Origin: Heligmosomoides polygyrus polygyrus | Lineage: Eukaryota; Nematoda; Chromadorea; Rhabditida; Heligmosomidae | Assembly (NCBI GenBank): GCA_947396885.1 | Contig: OX377204.1 | Coordinates: 53,121,139 to 53,185,138 of the forward strand | Direction: 5' to 3' | DNA: 64,000 bases | In this document: positions 1-8,418 of the stretch, piece after piece | Numbering within the stretch: position 1 is the stretch's first letter | Layout: each line of letters starts with the position of its first letter | Notes under the pieces: model-generated | What the model saw: only the letters and a program-made list of their open reading frames with translations | Told to the model about the DNA's origin: nothing | Database searches by the model: none | Position numbers and translations under genes: made by a program

Positions 1-13
1 GGTGGGATGGGAG

Positions 14-45
14 CTAGCGAGTACACGTACGCGATGGTCCGCTAG
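14..45 (+). repeat. Spacer inverted repeat CTAGCG-N20-CGCTAG (example)
   Basis: Arms at 14-19 and 40-45 are perfect inverted copies. The same arms are found in nearly all non-P spacers, e.g. 448-453 with 474-479. Inside most copies GCGG-TGGT-CCGC gives a second short hairpin, and GTACACGTAC a third. P-type spacers lack both arms. The role is unknown; it could bind a protein or be a relic. Confidence 0.6.
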
Positions 46-98
46 GAGATGAAGTTCTTCGTGGACGCAATGGGCTCCATGCCTGTCGGCGGTGCTAT

Positions 99-180
99 GC
101 AGCGATGTCCGAGTGGTTAAGGAGATTGACTAGAAATCAATTGGGCTCTGCCCGCGCAGGTTCGAATCCTGCTCGCTGCG
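99..180 (+). tRNA. tRNA-Ser (AGA), intact, terminator lost
   Basis: This is the reference fold for class A. Acceptor GCAGCGA pairs with TCGCTGC over seven pairs, followed by discriminator G73 and no encoded CCA. The D stem is T10-A25, C11-G24, C12-G23 with the G18G19 pair present. Anticodon stem ATTGA/TCAAT closes a CTAGAAA loop, so bases 34-36 are AGA. The long variable arm is GGGC-TCT-GCCC, and the T stem is GCAGG/CCTGC around TTCGAAT. G73 and the long arm are serine identity features. The gene is followed by TATT, not TTTT; the first T run downstream is T5 at 268-272. Confidence 0.95.
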
Positions 181-318
181 AATCGTATTGCAATGGTCCA
201 TGATGCGCAGATTGGGTGGAGGGGAGCTATCGAGTACACGTACGCGGTGGCCGGCTCAATGATGAAGTTTTTCGTGGACGCAATGGGCTTGATGCTCGAT
301 CCCCGTCGACGGCGCTAT
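181..318 (+). other. Intergenic spacer, P type (example)
   Basis: 138 bp. It holds no gene and no other recognisable element beyond the T5 tract. Common landmarks of all spacers are GCAATGGTCC about 10 bases after the gene, GATGCGCAG, the GTACACGTAC motif, GTGGACGCAATGGGC, and GCTAT just before the next gene. The short spacer type (131 bp) has GGGCTCCATGCC where the long has GGGCTTGATGCTCGATGCC. I see no TATA-like element upstream of the genes. Confidence 0.7.
268..272 (+). terminator. T5 tract in P-type spacer, possible back-up terminator
   Basis: The P-type spacer reads GAAGTTTTTCG. It lies 88 bases after the discriminator of copy 99, whose own terminator is TATT. The same layout follows nearly every C4 gene; some P spacers have T4 (GAAGTTTTCG). 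Termination here is inferred. Confidence 0.5.
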
Positions 319-400
319 GCAGCAACGTCCGAGTGCTTAAGGAGATTGACTAGAAATCAATTGGTCTCTGCCCGCGCAGGTTCGAATCCTACTCGCTGAG
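319..400 (+). pseudogene. tRNA-Ser (AGA) pseudogene, class P
   Basis: Example of the commonest single class (55 copies, plus three with an insertion). Six changes from intact: G6A, T8C, G19C, a variable-arm G-to-T, G64A and C72A. These lose the 1-72 and 6-67 acceptor pairs, a T-stem pair, a variable-arm pair, and the conserved T8 and G19 needed for the tRNA core. The A box is damaged at both ends (CGTCCGAGTGC) but the B box GGTTCGAATCC is perfect and TTTT follows. Its spacer differs from other units: CTATCG replaces CTAGCG, GGCTCAATGATG replaces the CGCTAGGAG side, and a T5 tract is present. Confidence 0.85.
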
Positions 401-750
401 AATCGTTTTGCAATGGTCCGTGATGCGCAGATTGGGTGGAGGGTGAACTAGCGAGGACACGTACGCGGTGGTCCGCTAGGAGGTGAAGTTGTTCGTGGAC
501 GCAATTGGCTTGATGCTCGATGACTGTCGGCGGTGCTATGCAGCGATGTCCGAGTGCTTAAGGAGATTGACTAGAAATCAATTGGGCTGTGCCCGCGCAT
601 GTTCTAATCCTGCTCGCTGCGAATCATTTTGCAATGGTCCGTGATGCGCAGATTGGGTGGATGGGAGCTAGCGAGTACACGTACGGTGGTCCGCTAGGAG
701 ATGAAGTTCTTCGTGGACGCAATGGGCTCCATGCCTGTCGGCGGTGCTAT

Positions 751-832
751 GCAGCGATGTCCGAGTGGTTAAGGAGATTGACTCGAAATCAATTGGGCTC
801 TGCCCGCGCAGGTTCGAATCCTGCTCGCTGCG
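751..832 (+). tRNA. tRNA-Ser (CGA), intact
   Basis: Reference fold for class C. It is identical to the intact AGA gene except that base 34 is C, giving loop CTCGAAA and anticodon CGA for UCG codons. All stems pair fully. The internal A box is TGTCCGAGTGG and the B box is GGTTCGAATCC. TTTT lies at 838-841, five bases after the discriminator, which suits polymerase III termination. The unit upstream has the short spacer with two bases missing from the ACGCGG motif. Confidence 0.95.
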
Positions 833-837
833 AATCG

Positions 838-841
838 TTTT
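838..841 (+). terminator. Polymerase III T4 terminator (typical)
   Basis: Standard position: G73 is followed by AATCG then TTTT. Most units keep this T4. Variants seen are AATCATTTT (M, C6 and region-11 A units), TTTTACA (A1), TATT (C4), TTCT (44319 region, 48331, 50717, 63312) and a loss of two Ts (after 52659). Confidence 0.85.
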
Positions 842-963
842 GCAATGTTCCGTGATGCGCAGATTGGGGGGATGGGAGCTAGCGAGTACACGTACGCGGT
901 GGTCCGCTAGGAGATGAAGTTCTTCGTGGACGCAATGGGCTCCATGCCTGTCGGCGGTGCTAT

Positions 964-1045
964 GCAGCGATGTCCGAGTGGTTAAGGAGATTGACTAGAA
1001 ATCAATTGGGCTCTGCCCGCGCAGGTTCGAATCCTGCTCGCTGCG
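964..1045 (+). tRNA. tRNA-Ser (AGA), intact, weak terminator
   Basis: Fully paired AGA copy between two intact CGA genes (751 and 1175). The downstream flank reads AATCACTTTGC, so only three Ts remain where other units have four. Termination is probably inefficient here. Confidence 0.93.
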
Positions 1046-1174
1046 AATCACTTTGCAATGGTCCGTGATGCGCAGATTGGGTGGATGGGAGCTAGCGAGT
1101 ACACGTACGGTGGTCCGCTAGGAGATGAAGTTCTTCGTGGACGCAATGGGCTCCATGCCTGTCGGCGGTGCTAT

Positions 1175-1256
1175 GCAGCGATGTCCGAGTGGTTAAGGAG
1201 ATTGACTCGAAATCAATTGGGCTCTGCCCGCGCAGGTTCGAATCCTGCTCGCTGCG
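1175..1256 (+). tRNA. tRNA-Ser (CGA), intact
   Basis: Fully paired CGA copy with TTTT at 1262-1265. Its unit repeats that of 751, including the two-base spacer deletion (ACGTACGGTGG), so the pair 751 and 1175 looks like a recent 424-bp dimer duplication with the AGA gene 964 between them. Confidence 0.95.
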
Positions 1257-1387
1257 AATCGTTTTGCAATGTTCCGTGATGCGCAGATTGGGGGGATGGG
1301 AGCTAGCGAGTACACGTACGCGGTGTTCCGCTAGGAGATGAAGTTCTTCGTGGACGCAATGGGCTCCATGCCTGTCGGCGGTGCTAT

Positions 1388-1468
1388 GCAGCGATGTCCG
1401 AGTGGTTAAGGAGATTGACTAGAAATCAATTGGGCTCTGCCGCGCAGGTTCGAATCCTACTCGCTGCG
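1388..1468 (+). pseudogene. tRNA-Ser (AGA), class A3, one base deleted
   Basis: An 81-nt copy in which one C of the variable arm 3' strand is lost (CTCTGCCGCG), with G64A. The variable arm can still form three pairs, so activity is not excluded. Flank is TTTTACA. Confidence 0.65.
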
Positions 1469-1826
1469 AATCGTTTTACAATGGTCCGTGATGCGCAGAT
1501 TGCATGGATGGGAGCTAGCGAGTACACGTACGCGGTGGTCCCCTAGGAGATCGAGTTGTTCGTGGACGCAATGGGCTTGATGCTCGATGCCTGTCGGCGG
1601 TGCTATGCAGCGATGTCCGAGTGCTTAAGGAGATTGACTAGAAATCAATTGGGCTCTGCCCGCGCATGTTCGAATCCTGCTCGCTGCGAATCGTTTTGCA
1701 ATGGTCCGTGATGCGCAGGTTGGGTGGAGGGGAGCTATCGAGTACACGTACGCGGTGGCCGGCTCAATGATGAAGTTTTTCGTGGACGCAATGGGCTTGA
1801 TGCTCGATGCCCGTCGACGGCGCTAT

Positions 1827-1908
1827 GCAGCAACGTCCGAGTGCTTAAGGAGATTGACTAGAAATCAATTGGTCTCTGCCCGCGCAGGTTCGAATCCTGC
1901 TCGCTGCG
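1827..1908 (+). pseudogene. tRNA-Ser (AGA) chimera, class H
   Basis: Example of 17 copies with the P-type 5' half (G6A, T8C, G19C, variable-arm mismatch) but the intact 3' end (CCTGC, TCGCTGC, G73). Acceptor pair 6-67 is A-C. The crossover falls between the variable arm and base 64. TTTT follows here; copy 62652 has TATT. Confidence 0.75.
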
Positions 1909-2046
1909 AATCGTTTTGCAATGGTCCGTGATGCGCAGATTGGGTGGATGGGAGCTAGCGAGTACACGTACGCGGTGGTCCGCTAGGAGATGAAGTTGTT
2001 CGTGGACGCAATGGGCTTGATGCTCGATGCCTGTCGACGGTGCTAT

Positions 2047-2128
2047 GCAGCGATGTCCGAGTGGTTAAGGAGATTGACTCGAAATCAATTGGGCTCTGCC
2101 CGCGCAGGTTCGAATCCTACTCGCTGCG
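2047..2128 (+). tRNA. tRNA-Ser (CGA), class C1, one T-stem mismatch
   Basis: Example of 21 copies. The only change from the intact CGA gene is G64A (CCTAC for CCTGC), giving a C50-A64 mismatch in the T stem; the B box and TTTT are unchanged. A tRNA with one such mismatch may still fold and be made, so these are listed as genes rather than pseudogenes with reduced confidence. Confidence 0.7.
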
Positions 2129-2259
2129 AATCGTTTTGCAATGGTCCGTTATGCGCAGATTGGGGGGATGGGAGCTAGCGAGTACACGTACGCGGTGGTC
2201 CGCTAGGAGATGAAGTTCTTCGTGGACGCAATGGGCTCCATGCCTGTCGGCGGTGCTAT

Positions 2260-2341
2260 GCAGCGATGTCCGAGTGGTTAAGGAGATTGACTAGAAATCA
2301 ATTGGGCTCTGCCCGCGCAGGTTCGAATCCTACTCGCTGCG
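2260..2341 (+). tRNA. tRNA-Ser (AGA), class A1, one T-stem mismatch
   Basis: Example of six copies (also 5740, 8990, 10289, 12894, 15507). It is the AGA form with G64A. The flank downstream reads TTTTACA rather than TTTTGCA in all six, so class A1 has one origin. T4 is kept. Confidence 0.7.
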
Positions 2342-2692
2342 AATCGTTTTACAATGGTCCGTGATGCGCAGATTGCATGGATGGGAGCTAGCGAGTCCAC
2401 GTACGCGGTGGTCCCCTAGGAGATCGAGTTGTTCGTGGACGCAATGGGCTTGATGCTCGATGCCTGTCGACGGTGCTATGCAGCGATGTCCGAGTGGTTA
2501 AGGAGATTGACTCGAAATCAATTGGGCTCTGCCCGCGCAGGTTCGAATCCTACTCGCTGCGAATCGTTTTGCAATGGTCCGTTATGCGCAGATTGGGGGG
2601 ATGGGAGCTAGCGAGTACACGTACGCGGTGGTCCGCTAGGAGATGAAGTTCTTCGTGGACGCAATGGGCTCCATGCCTGTCGGCAGTGCTAT

Positions 2693-2774
2693 GCAGCGAT
2701 GTCCGAGTGGTTAAGGAGATTGACTCGAAATCAATTAGGCTCTGCCCGCGCAGGTTCGAATCCTGCTCGCTGCG
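2693..2774 (+). tRNA. tRNA-Ser (CGA), class C4, near-intact, TATT terminator
   Basis: Example of the largest near-intact class (50 copies). All stems are as in the intact CGA gene except the outermost pair of the variable arm, A-C instead of G-C (arm AGGC-TCT-GCCC). A and B boxes are perfect. The usual TTTT is TATT in all but a few copies, so a transcript would be expected to run into the next spacer, where a T4 or T5 tract lies. Three copies (40746, 47671, 50057) also have G64A, C69T and C72A and are probably dead. Confidence 0.65.
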
Positions 2775-3566
2775 AATCGTATTGCAATGGTCCATGATGC
2801 GCAGATTGGGTGGAGGGGAGCTATCGAGTACATGTACGCGGTGGCCGGCTCAATGATGAAGTTTTCGTGGACGCAATGGGCTTGATGCTCGATGCCCGTC
2901 GACGGCGCTATGCAGCAACGTCCGAGTGCTTAAGGAGATTGACTAGAAATCAATTGGTCTCTGCCCGCGCAGGTTCGAATCCTACTCGCTGAGAATCGTT
3001 TTGCAATGGTCCGTGATGCCCAGATTGGGTGGAGGGTGAACTAGCGAGGACACGTACGCGGTGGTCCGCTAGGAGATGAAGTTCTTCGCGGACGCAATGG
3101 GCTCAATGCCTGTCGGCGGTGCTATGCAGCGATGTCCGAGTGGTTAAGGAGATTGACTCGAAATCAATTAGGCTCTGCCCGCGCAGGTTCGAATCCTGCT
3201 CGCTGCGAATCGTATTGCAATGGTCCATGATGCGCAGATTGGGTGGAGGGGAGCTATCGAGTACACGTACGCGGTGGCCGGCTCAATGATGAAGTTTTTC
3301 GTGGACGCAATGGGCTTGATGCTCGATGCCCGTCGACGGCGCTATGCAGCAACGTCCGAGTGCTTAAGGAGATTGACTAGAAATCAATTGGTCTCTGCCC
3401 GCGCAGGTTCGAATCCTACTCGCTGAGAATCGTTTTGCAATGGTCCGTGATGCGCAGATTGGGTGGAGGGTGAACTAGCGAGGACACGTACGCGGTGGTC
3501 CGCTAGGAGATGAAGTTGTTCGTGGACGCAATTGGCTTGATGCTCGATGCCTGTCGGCGGTGCTAT

Positions 3567-3648
3567 GCAGCGATGTCCGAGTGCTTAAGGAGATTGACTA
3601 GAAATCAATTGGGCTCTGCCCGCGCATGTTCGAATCCTGCTCGCTGCA
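3567..3648 (+). pseudogene. tRNA-Ser (AGA) pseudogene, class M, discriminator A73
   Basis: Example of 30 copies. G19C in the D loop and G52T in the T stem (GCATG) damage both boxes, while the acceptor stem still pairs fully. Here and in 17 other copies the discriminator is A instead of G; ten copies keep G73 (540, 1607, 48111, 50497, 53745, 58308, 59182, 61992, 62432, 63746); 45093 and 49844 have C72A. The usual flank is AATCATTTT, so T4 is kept. Confidence 0.8.
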
Positions 3649-3786
3649 AATCATTTTGCAATGGTCCGTGATGCGCAGATTGGGTGGATGGGAGCTAGCG
3701 AGTACACGTACGCGGTGGTCCGCTAGGAGATGAAGTTGTTCGTGGACGCAATGGGCTTGATGCTCGATGCCTGTCGACGGTGCTAT

Positions 3787-3868
3787 GCAGCGATGTCCGA
3801 GTGGTTAAGGAGATTGACTCGAAATCAATTGGGCTCTGCCCGCGCAGGTTCGAATCCTGCTCGCTGCG
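3787..3868 (+). tRNA. tRNA-Ser (CGA), intact
   Basis: Fully paired CGA copy with TTTT five bases after G73. It follows an M-class pseudogene (3567), the same order as at 4441-4661 and 21586-21806, showing that M-C is an amplified dimer. Confidence 0.95.
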
Positions 3869-4660
3869 AATCGTTTTGCAATGGTCCGTGATGCGCAGAT
3901 TGGGTGGATGGGAGCTAGCGAGTACACGTACGCGGTGGTCCGCTAGGAGATGAAGTTCTTCGCGGACGCAATGGGCTCCATGCCTGTCGGCGGTGCTATG
4001 CAGCGATGTCCGAATGGTTAAGGAGATTGACTCGAAATCAATTAGGCTCTGCCCGCGCAGGTTCGAATCCTGCTCGCTGCGAATCGTATTGCAATGGTCC
4101 ATGATGCGCAGATTGGGTGGAGGGGAGCTATCCAGTACACGTACGCGGTGGCCGGCTCAATGATGAAGTTTTTCTTGGACGCAATGGGCTTGATGCTCGA
4201 TGCCCGTCGACGGCGCTATGCAGCAACGTCCGAGTGCTTAAGGAGATTGACTAGAAATCAATTGGTCTCTGCCCGCGCAGGTTCGAATCCTACTCGCTGA
4301 GAATCGTTTTGCAATGGTCCGTGATGCGCAGATTGGGTGGAGGGTGAACTAGCGAGGACACGTACGCGGTGGTCCGCTAGGAGATGAAGTTGTTCGTGGA
4401 CGCAATTGGCTTGATGCTCGATGCCTGTCGGCGGTGCTATGCAGCGATGTCCGAGTGCTTAAGGAGATTGACTAGAAATCAATTGGGCTCTGCCCGCGCA
4501 TGTTCGAATCCTGCTCGCTGCAAATCATTTTGCAATGGTCCGTGATGCGCAGATTGGGTGGACGGGAGCTAGCGAGTACACGTACGCGGTGGTCCGCTAG
4601 GAGATGAAGTTGTTCGTGGACGCAATGGGCTTGATGCTCGATGCCTGTCGACGGTGCTAT

Positions 4661-4742
4661 GCAGCGATGTCCGAGTGGTTAAGGAGATTGACTCGAAATC
4701 AATTGGGCTCTGCCCGCGCAGGTTCGAATCCTGCTCGCTGCG
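4661..4742 (+). tRNA. tRNA-Ser (CGA), intact
   Basis: Fully paired CGA copy with TTTT terminator, flanked on both sides by M-class pseudogenes (4441 and 4882). The spacer upstream is the long form. Confidence 0.95.
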
Positions 4743-5314
4743 AATCGTTTTGCAATGGTCCGTGATGCGCAGATTGGGTGGAGGGTGAACTAGCGAGGAC
4801 ACGTACGCGGTGGTCCGCTAGGAGATGAAGTTGTTCGTGGACGCAATTGGCTTGATGCTCGATGCCTGTCGGCGGTGCTATGCAGCGATGTCCGAGTGCT
4901 TAAGGAGATTGACTAGAAATCAATTGGGCTCTGCCCGCGCATGTTCGAATCCTGCTCGCTGCAAATCATTTTGCAATGGTCCGTGATGCGCAGATTGGGT
5001 GGATGGGAGCTAGCGAGTACACGTACGCGGTGGTCCGCTAGGAGATGAAGTTGTTCGTGGACGCAATGGGCTTGATGCTCGATGCCTGTCGACGGTGCTA
5101 TGCAGCGATGTCCGAGTGGTTAAGGAGATTGACTCGAAATCAATTGGGCTCTGCCCGCGCAGGTTCGAATCCTACTCGCTGCGAATCGTTTTGCAATGGT
5201 CCGTTATGCGCAGATTGGGGGGATGGGAGCTAGCGAGTACACGTACGCGGTGGTCCGCTAGGAGATGAAGTTCTTCGTGGACGCAATGGGCTCCATGCCT
5301 GTCGGCAGTGCTAT

Positions 5315-5396
5315 GCAGCGATGTCCGAGTCGTTAAGGAGATTGACTAGAAATCAATTGGGCTCTGCCCGCGCAGATTCGAATCCTGCTCGCTGCG
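5315..5396 (+). pseudogene. tRNA-Ser (AGA) pseudogene, class R
   Basis: One of ten copies with G18C in the D loop and G53A in the T stem (GCAGATTCG), which spoils the second base of the B box. The acceptor and variable arm are intact. The next spacer starts with the shortened GTTGGGGGATGG form in most of these units. Confidence 0.75.
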
Positions 5397-5526
5397 AATC
5401 GTTTTGCAATGTTCCGTGATGCGCAGGTTGGGGGATGGGAGCTAGCGAGTACACGTACGCGCTGGTCCGCTAGGAGATGAAGTTCTTCGTGGACGCAATG
5501 GGCTCCATGCCTGTCGGCGGTGCTAT

Positions 5527-5608
5527 GCAGCGATGTCCGAGTGGTTAAGGAGATTGACTCGAAATAAATTGGGCTCTGCCCGCACAGGTTCGAATCCTGC
5601 CCGCTGCG
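5527..5608 (+). pseudogene. tRNA-Ser (CGA) pseudogene, class C7
   Basis: Copies 5527 and 6173 share a C-to-A change in the anticodon stem (TAAAT for TCAAT), a G-to-A before the T stem and T66C in the acceptor stem, with TTTTGTG downstream. The two are 646 bp apart and descend from one mutated copy. Confidence 0.7.
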
Positions 5609-7038
5609 AATCGTTTTGTGATGTTCCGTGATGCGCAGATTGGGGGGATGGGAGCTAGCGAGTACACGTACGCGGCGGTCCGCTAGGAGATGAAGTTCTT
5701 CGTGGACGCAATGGGCTCCATGCCTGTCGGCGGTGCTATGCAGCGATGTCCGAGTGGTTAAGGAGATTGACTAGAAATCAATTGGGCTCTGCCCGCGCAG
5801 GTTCGAATCCTACTCGCTGCGAATCGTTTTACAATGGTCCGTGATGCGCAGATTGCATGGATGGGAGCTAGCGAGTCCACGTACGCGGTGGTCCCCTAGG
5901 AGATCGAGTTGTTCGTGGACGCAATGGGCTTGATGCTCGATGCCTGTCGACGGTGCTATGCAGCGATGTCCGAGTGGTTAAGGAGATTGACTCGAAATCA
6001 ATTGGGCTCTGCCCGCGCAGGTTCGAATCCTACTCGCTGCGAATCGTTTTGCAATGGTCCGTTATGCGCAGATTGGGGGGATGGGAGCTAGCGAGTACAC
6101 GTACGCGCTGGTCCGCTAGGAGATGAAGTTCTTCGTGGACGCAATGGGCTCCATGCCTGTCGGCGGTGCTATGCAGCGATGTCCGAGTGGTTAAGGAGAT
6201 TGACTCGAAATAAATTGGGCTCTGCCCGCACAGGTTCGAATCCTGCCCGCTGCGAATCGTTTTGTGATGTTCCGTGATGCGCAGATTGGGGGGATGGGAG
6301 CTAGCGAGTACACGTACGCGGCGGTCCGCTAGGAGATGAAGTTCTTCGTGGACGCAATGGGCTCCATGCCTGTCGGCGGTGCTATGCAGCGATGTCCGAG
6401 TGGTTAAGGAGATTGACTCGAAATCAATTAGGCTCTGCCCGCGCAGGTTCGAATCCTGCTCGCTGCGAATCGTATTGCAATGGTCCATGATGCGCAGATT
6501 GGGTGGAGGGGAGCTATCGAGTACATGTACGCGGTGGCCGGCTCAATGATGAAGTTTTCGTGGACGCAATGGGCTTGATGCTCGATGCCCGTCGACGGCG
6601 CTATGCAGCAACGTCCGAGTGCTTAAGGAGATTGACTAGAAATCAATTGGTCTCTGCCCGCGCAGGTTCGAATCCTACTCGCTGAGAATCGTTTTGCAAT
6701 GGTCCGTGATGCGCAGATTGGGTGGAGGGTGAACTAGCGAGGACACGTACGCGGTGGTCCGCTAGGAGATGAAGTTCTTCGCGGACGCAATGGGCTCCAT
6801 GCCTGTCGGCGGTGCTATGCAGCGATGTCCGAGTGGTTAAGGAGATTGACTCGAAATCAATTAGGCTCTGCCCGCGCAGGTTCGAATCCTGCTCGCTGCG
6901 AATCGTATTGCAATGGTCCATGATGCGCAGATTGGGTGGAGGGGAGCTATCGAGTACACGTACGCGGTGGCCGGCTCAATGATGAAGTTTTTCGTGGACG
7001 CAATGGGCTTGATGCTCGATGCCCGTCGACGGCGCTAT

Positions 7039-7120
7039 GCAGCAACGTCCGAGTGCTTAAGGAGATTGACTAGAAATCAATTGGGCTCTGCCCGCGCAGG
7101 TTCGAATCCTACTCGCTGCG
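7039..7120 (+). pseudogene. tRNA-Ser (AGA) chimera, class H1
   Basis: One of seven copies with P-type G6A, T8C and G19C but the intact variable arm GGGC and an A1/C1-type 3' end (G64A, C72 kept). The crossover lies between base 19 and the variable arm. Fixed in the 1299-bp HOR. Copy 47458 is similar but keeps the P variable arm. Confidence 0.75.
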
Positions 7121-7470
7121 AATCGTTTTGCAATGGTCCGTTATGCGCAGATTGAGGGGATGGGAGCTAGCGAGTACACGTACGCGGTGGTCCGCTAGGA
7201 GATGAAGTTCTTCGTGGACGCAATGGGCTCCATGCCTGTCGGCAGTGCTATGCAGCGATGTCCGAGTGGTTAAGGAGATTGACTCGAAATCAATTAGGCT
7301 CTGCCCGCGCAGGTTCGAATCCTGCTCGCTGCGAATCGTATTGCAATGGTCCATGATGCGCAGATTGGGTGGAGGGGAGCTATCGAGTACATGTACGCGG
7401 TGGCCGGCTCAATGATGAAGTTTTCGTGGACGCAATGGGCTTGATGCTCGATGCCCGTCGACGGCGCTAT

Positions 7471-7552
7471 GCAGCAACGTCCGAGTGCTTAAGGAGATTG
7501 AATAGAAATCAATTGGGCTCTGCCCGCGCAGATTCGAATCCTGCTCGCTGCG
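7471..7552 (+). pseudogene. tRNA-Ser (AGA) chimera, class H2
   Basis: P-type 5' half joined to an R-type 3' half with G53A (GCAGATTCG), so both A and B boxes are damaged. C32A is also present here, shared with the next unit 7684. Other H2 copies are 42934 and 45520, which lack C32A. Confidence 0.75.
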
Positions 7553-7683
7553 AATCGTTTTGCAATGGTCCGTGATGCGCAGATTGGGTGGATGGGAGCT
7601 AGCGAGTACACGTACGCGCTGGTCCGCTAGGAGATGAAGTTCTTCGTGGACGCAATGGGCTCCATGCCTGTCGGCGGTGCTAT

Positions 7684-7765
7684 GCAGCGATGTCCGAGTG
7701 GTTAAGGAGATTGAATAGAAATCAATTGGTCTCTGCCCGCGCAGGTTCGAATCCTGCTCGCTGCG
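7684..7765 (+). tRNA. tRNA-Ser (AGA), class A2, variable-arm mismatch
   Basis: One of four copies (also 22671, 24857, 60692) with a complete AGA body but the P-type variable arm GGTC-TCT-GCCC, which has a T-C mismatch. This copy alone also has C32A in the anticodon loop. TTTT is present. Confidence 0.6.
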
Positions 7766-7903
7766 AATCGTTTTGCAATGGTCCGTGATGCGCAGATTGG
7801 GTGGATGGGAGCTAGCGAGTACACGTACGCGGTGGTCCGCTAGGAGATGAAGTTGTTCGTGGACGCAATGGGCTTGATGCTCGATGCCTGTCGACGGTGC
7901 TAT

Positions 7904-7985
7904 GCAGCGATGTCCGAGTGGTTAAGGAGATTGACTCGAAATCAATTGGGCTCTGCCCGCGCAGGTTCGAATCCTGCTCGCTGCG
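7904..7985 (+). tRNA. tRNA-Ser (CGA), intact
   Basis: Fully paired CGA copy with TTTT terminator, preceded by an A2 gene at 7684. The A2-C order matches 22671-22891 and 24857-25077. Confidence 0.95.
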
Positions 7986-8336
7986 AATCGTTTTGCAATG
8001 GTCCATGATGCGCAGATTGGGTGGAGGGGAGCTATCGAGTACACGTACGCGGTGGCCGGCTCAATGATGAAGTTTTTCGTGGACGCAATGGGCTTGATGC
8101 TCGATGCCCGTCGACGGCGCTATGCAGCAACGTCCGAGTGCTTAAGGAGATTGACTAGAAATCAATTGGTCTCTGCCCGCGCAGGTTCGAATCCTACTCG
8201 CTGAGAATCGTTTTGCAATGGTCCGTGATGCGCAGGTTGCGTGGATGGGAGCTAGCGAGTACACGTACGCGGTGGTCCGCTAGGAGATGAAGTTCTTCGT
8301 GGACGCAATGGGCTCCATGCCTGTCGGCGGTGCTAT

Positions 8337-8418
8337 GCAGCGATGTCCGACTGGTTAAAGAGATTGACTAGAAATCAATTAGGCTCTGCCCGCGCAGGTT
8401 CGAATCCTGCTCGCTGCG
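8337..8418 (+). pseudogene. tRNA-Ser (AGA) pseudogene, class K
   Basis: One of 21 AGA copies with G15C and G23A (GACTGG and AAAGAG), which breaks the C12-G23 pair and the 15-48 contact. Most K copies also have G64A and C72A; this one instead has the C4-type 3' part with AGGC arm and TATT. Confidence 0.75.

Noticed and set aside
41..60. AGGAG followed by ATG in the spacer as a ribosome binding site
   Set aside because: It repeats in every unit, leads only into tRNA sequence, and the DNA is eukaryotic.
51..60. GAAGTTCTTC as a heat-shock element
   Set aside because: Spacing of the GAA and TTC blocks does not fit the nGAAnnTTCn pattern, and the site varies to GAAGTTGTTC and GAAGTTTTTC among units.
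193..399. Recurrent + strand ORFs of 60-91 codons starting about 13 bases after a tRNA region and ending in the next
   Set aside because: They overlap tRNA bodies, repeat with the unit, and change frame or length with each spacer indel. They are by-products of the array.
3695..4102. Minus-strand ORFs up to 152 codons
   Set aside because: They are antisense translations of tRNA plus spacer, kept open because 213 is divisible by three.
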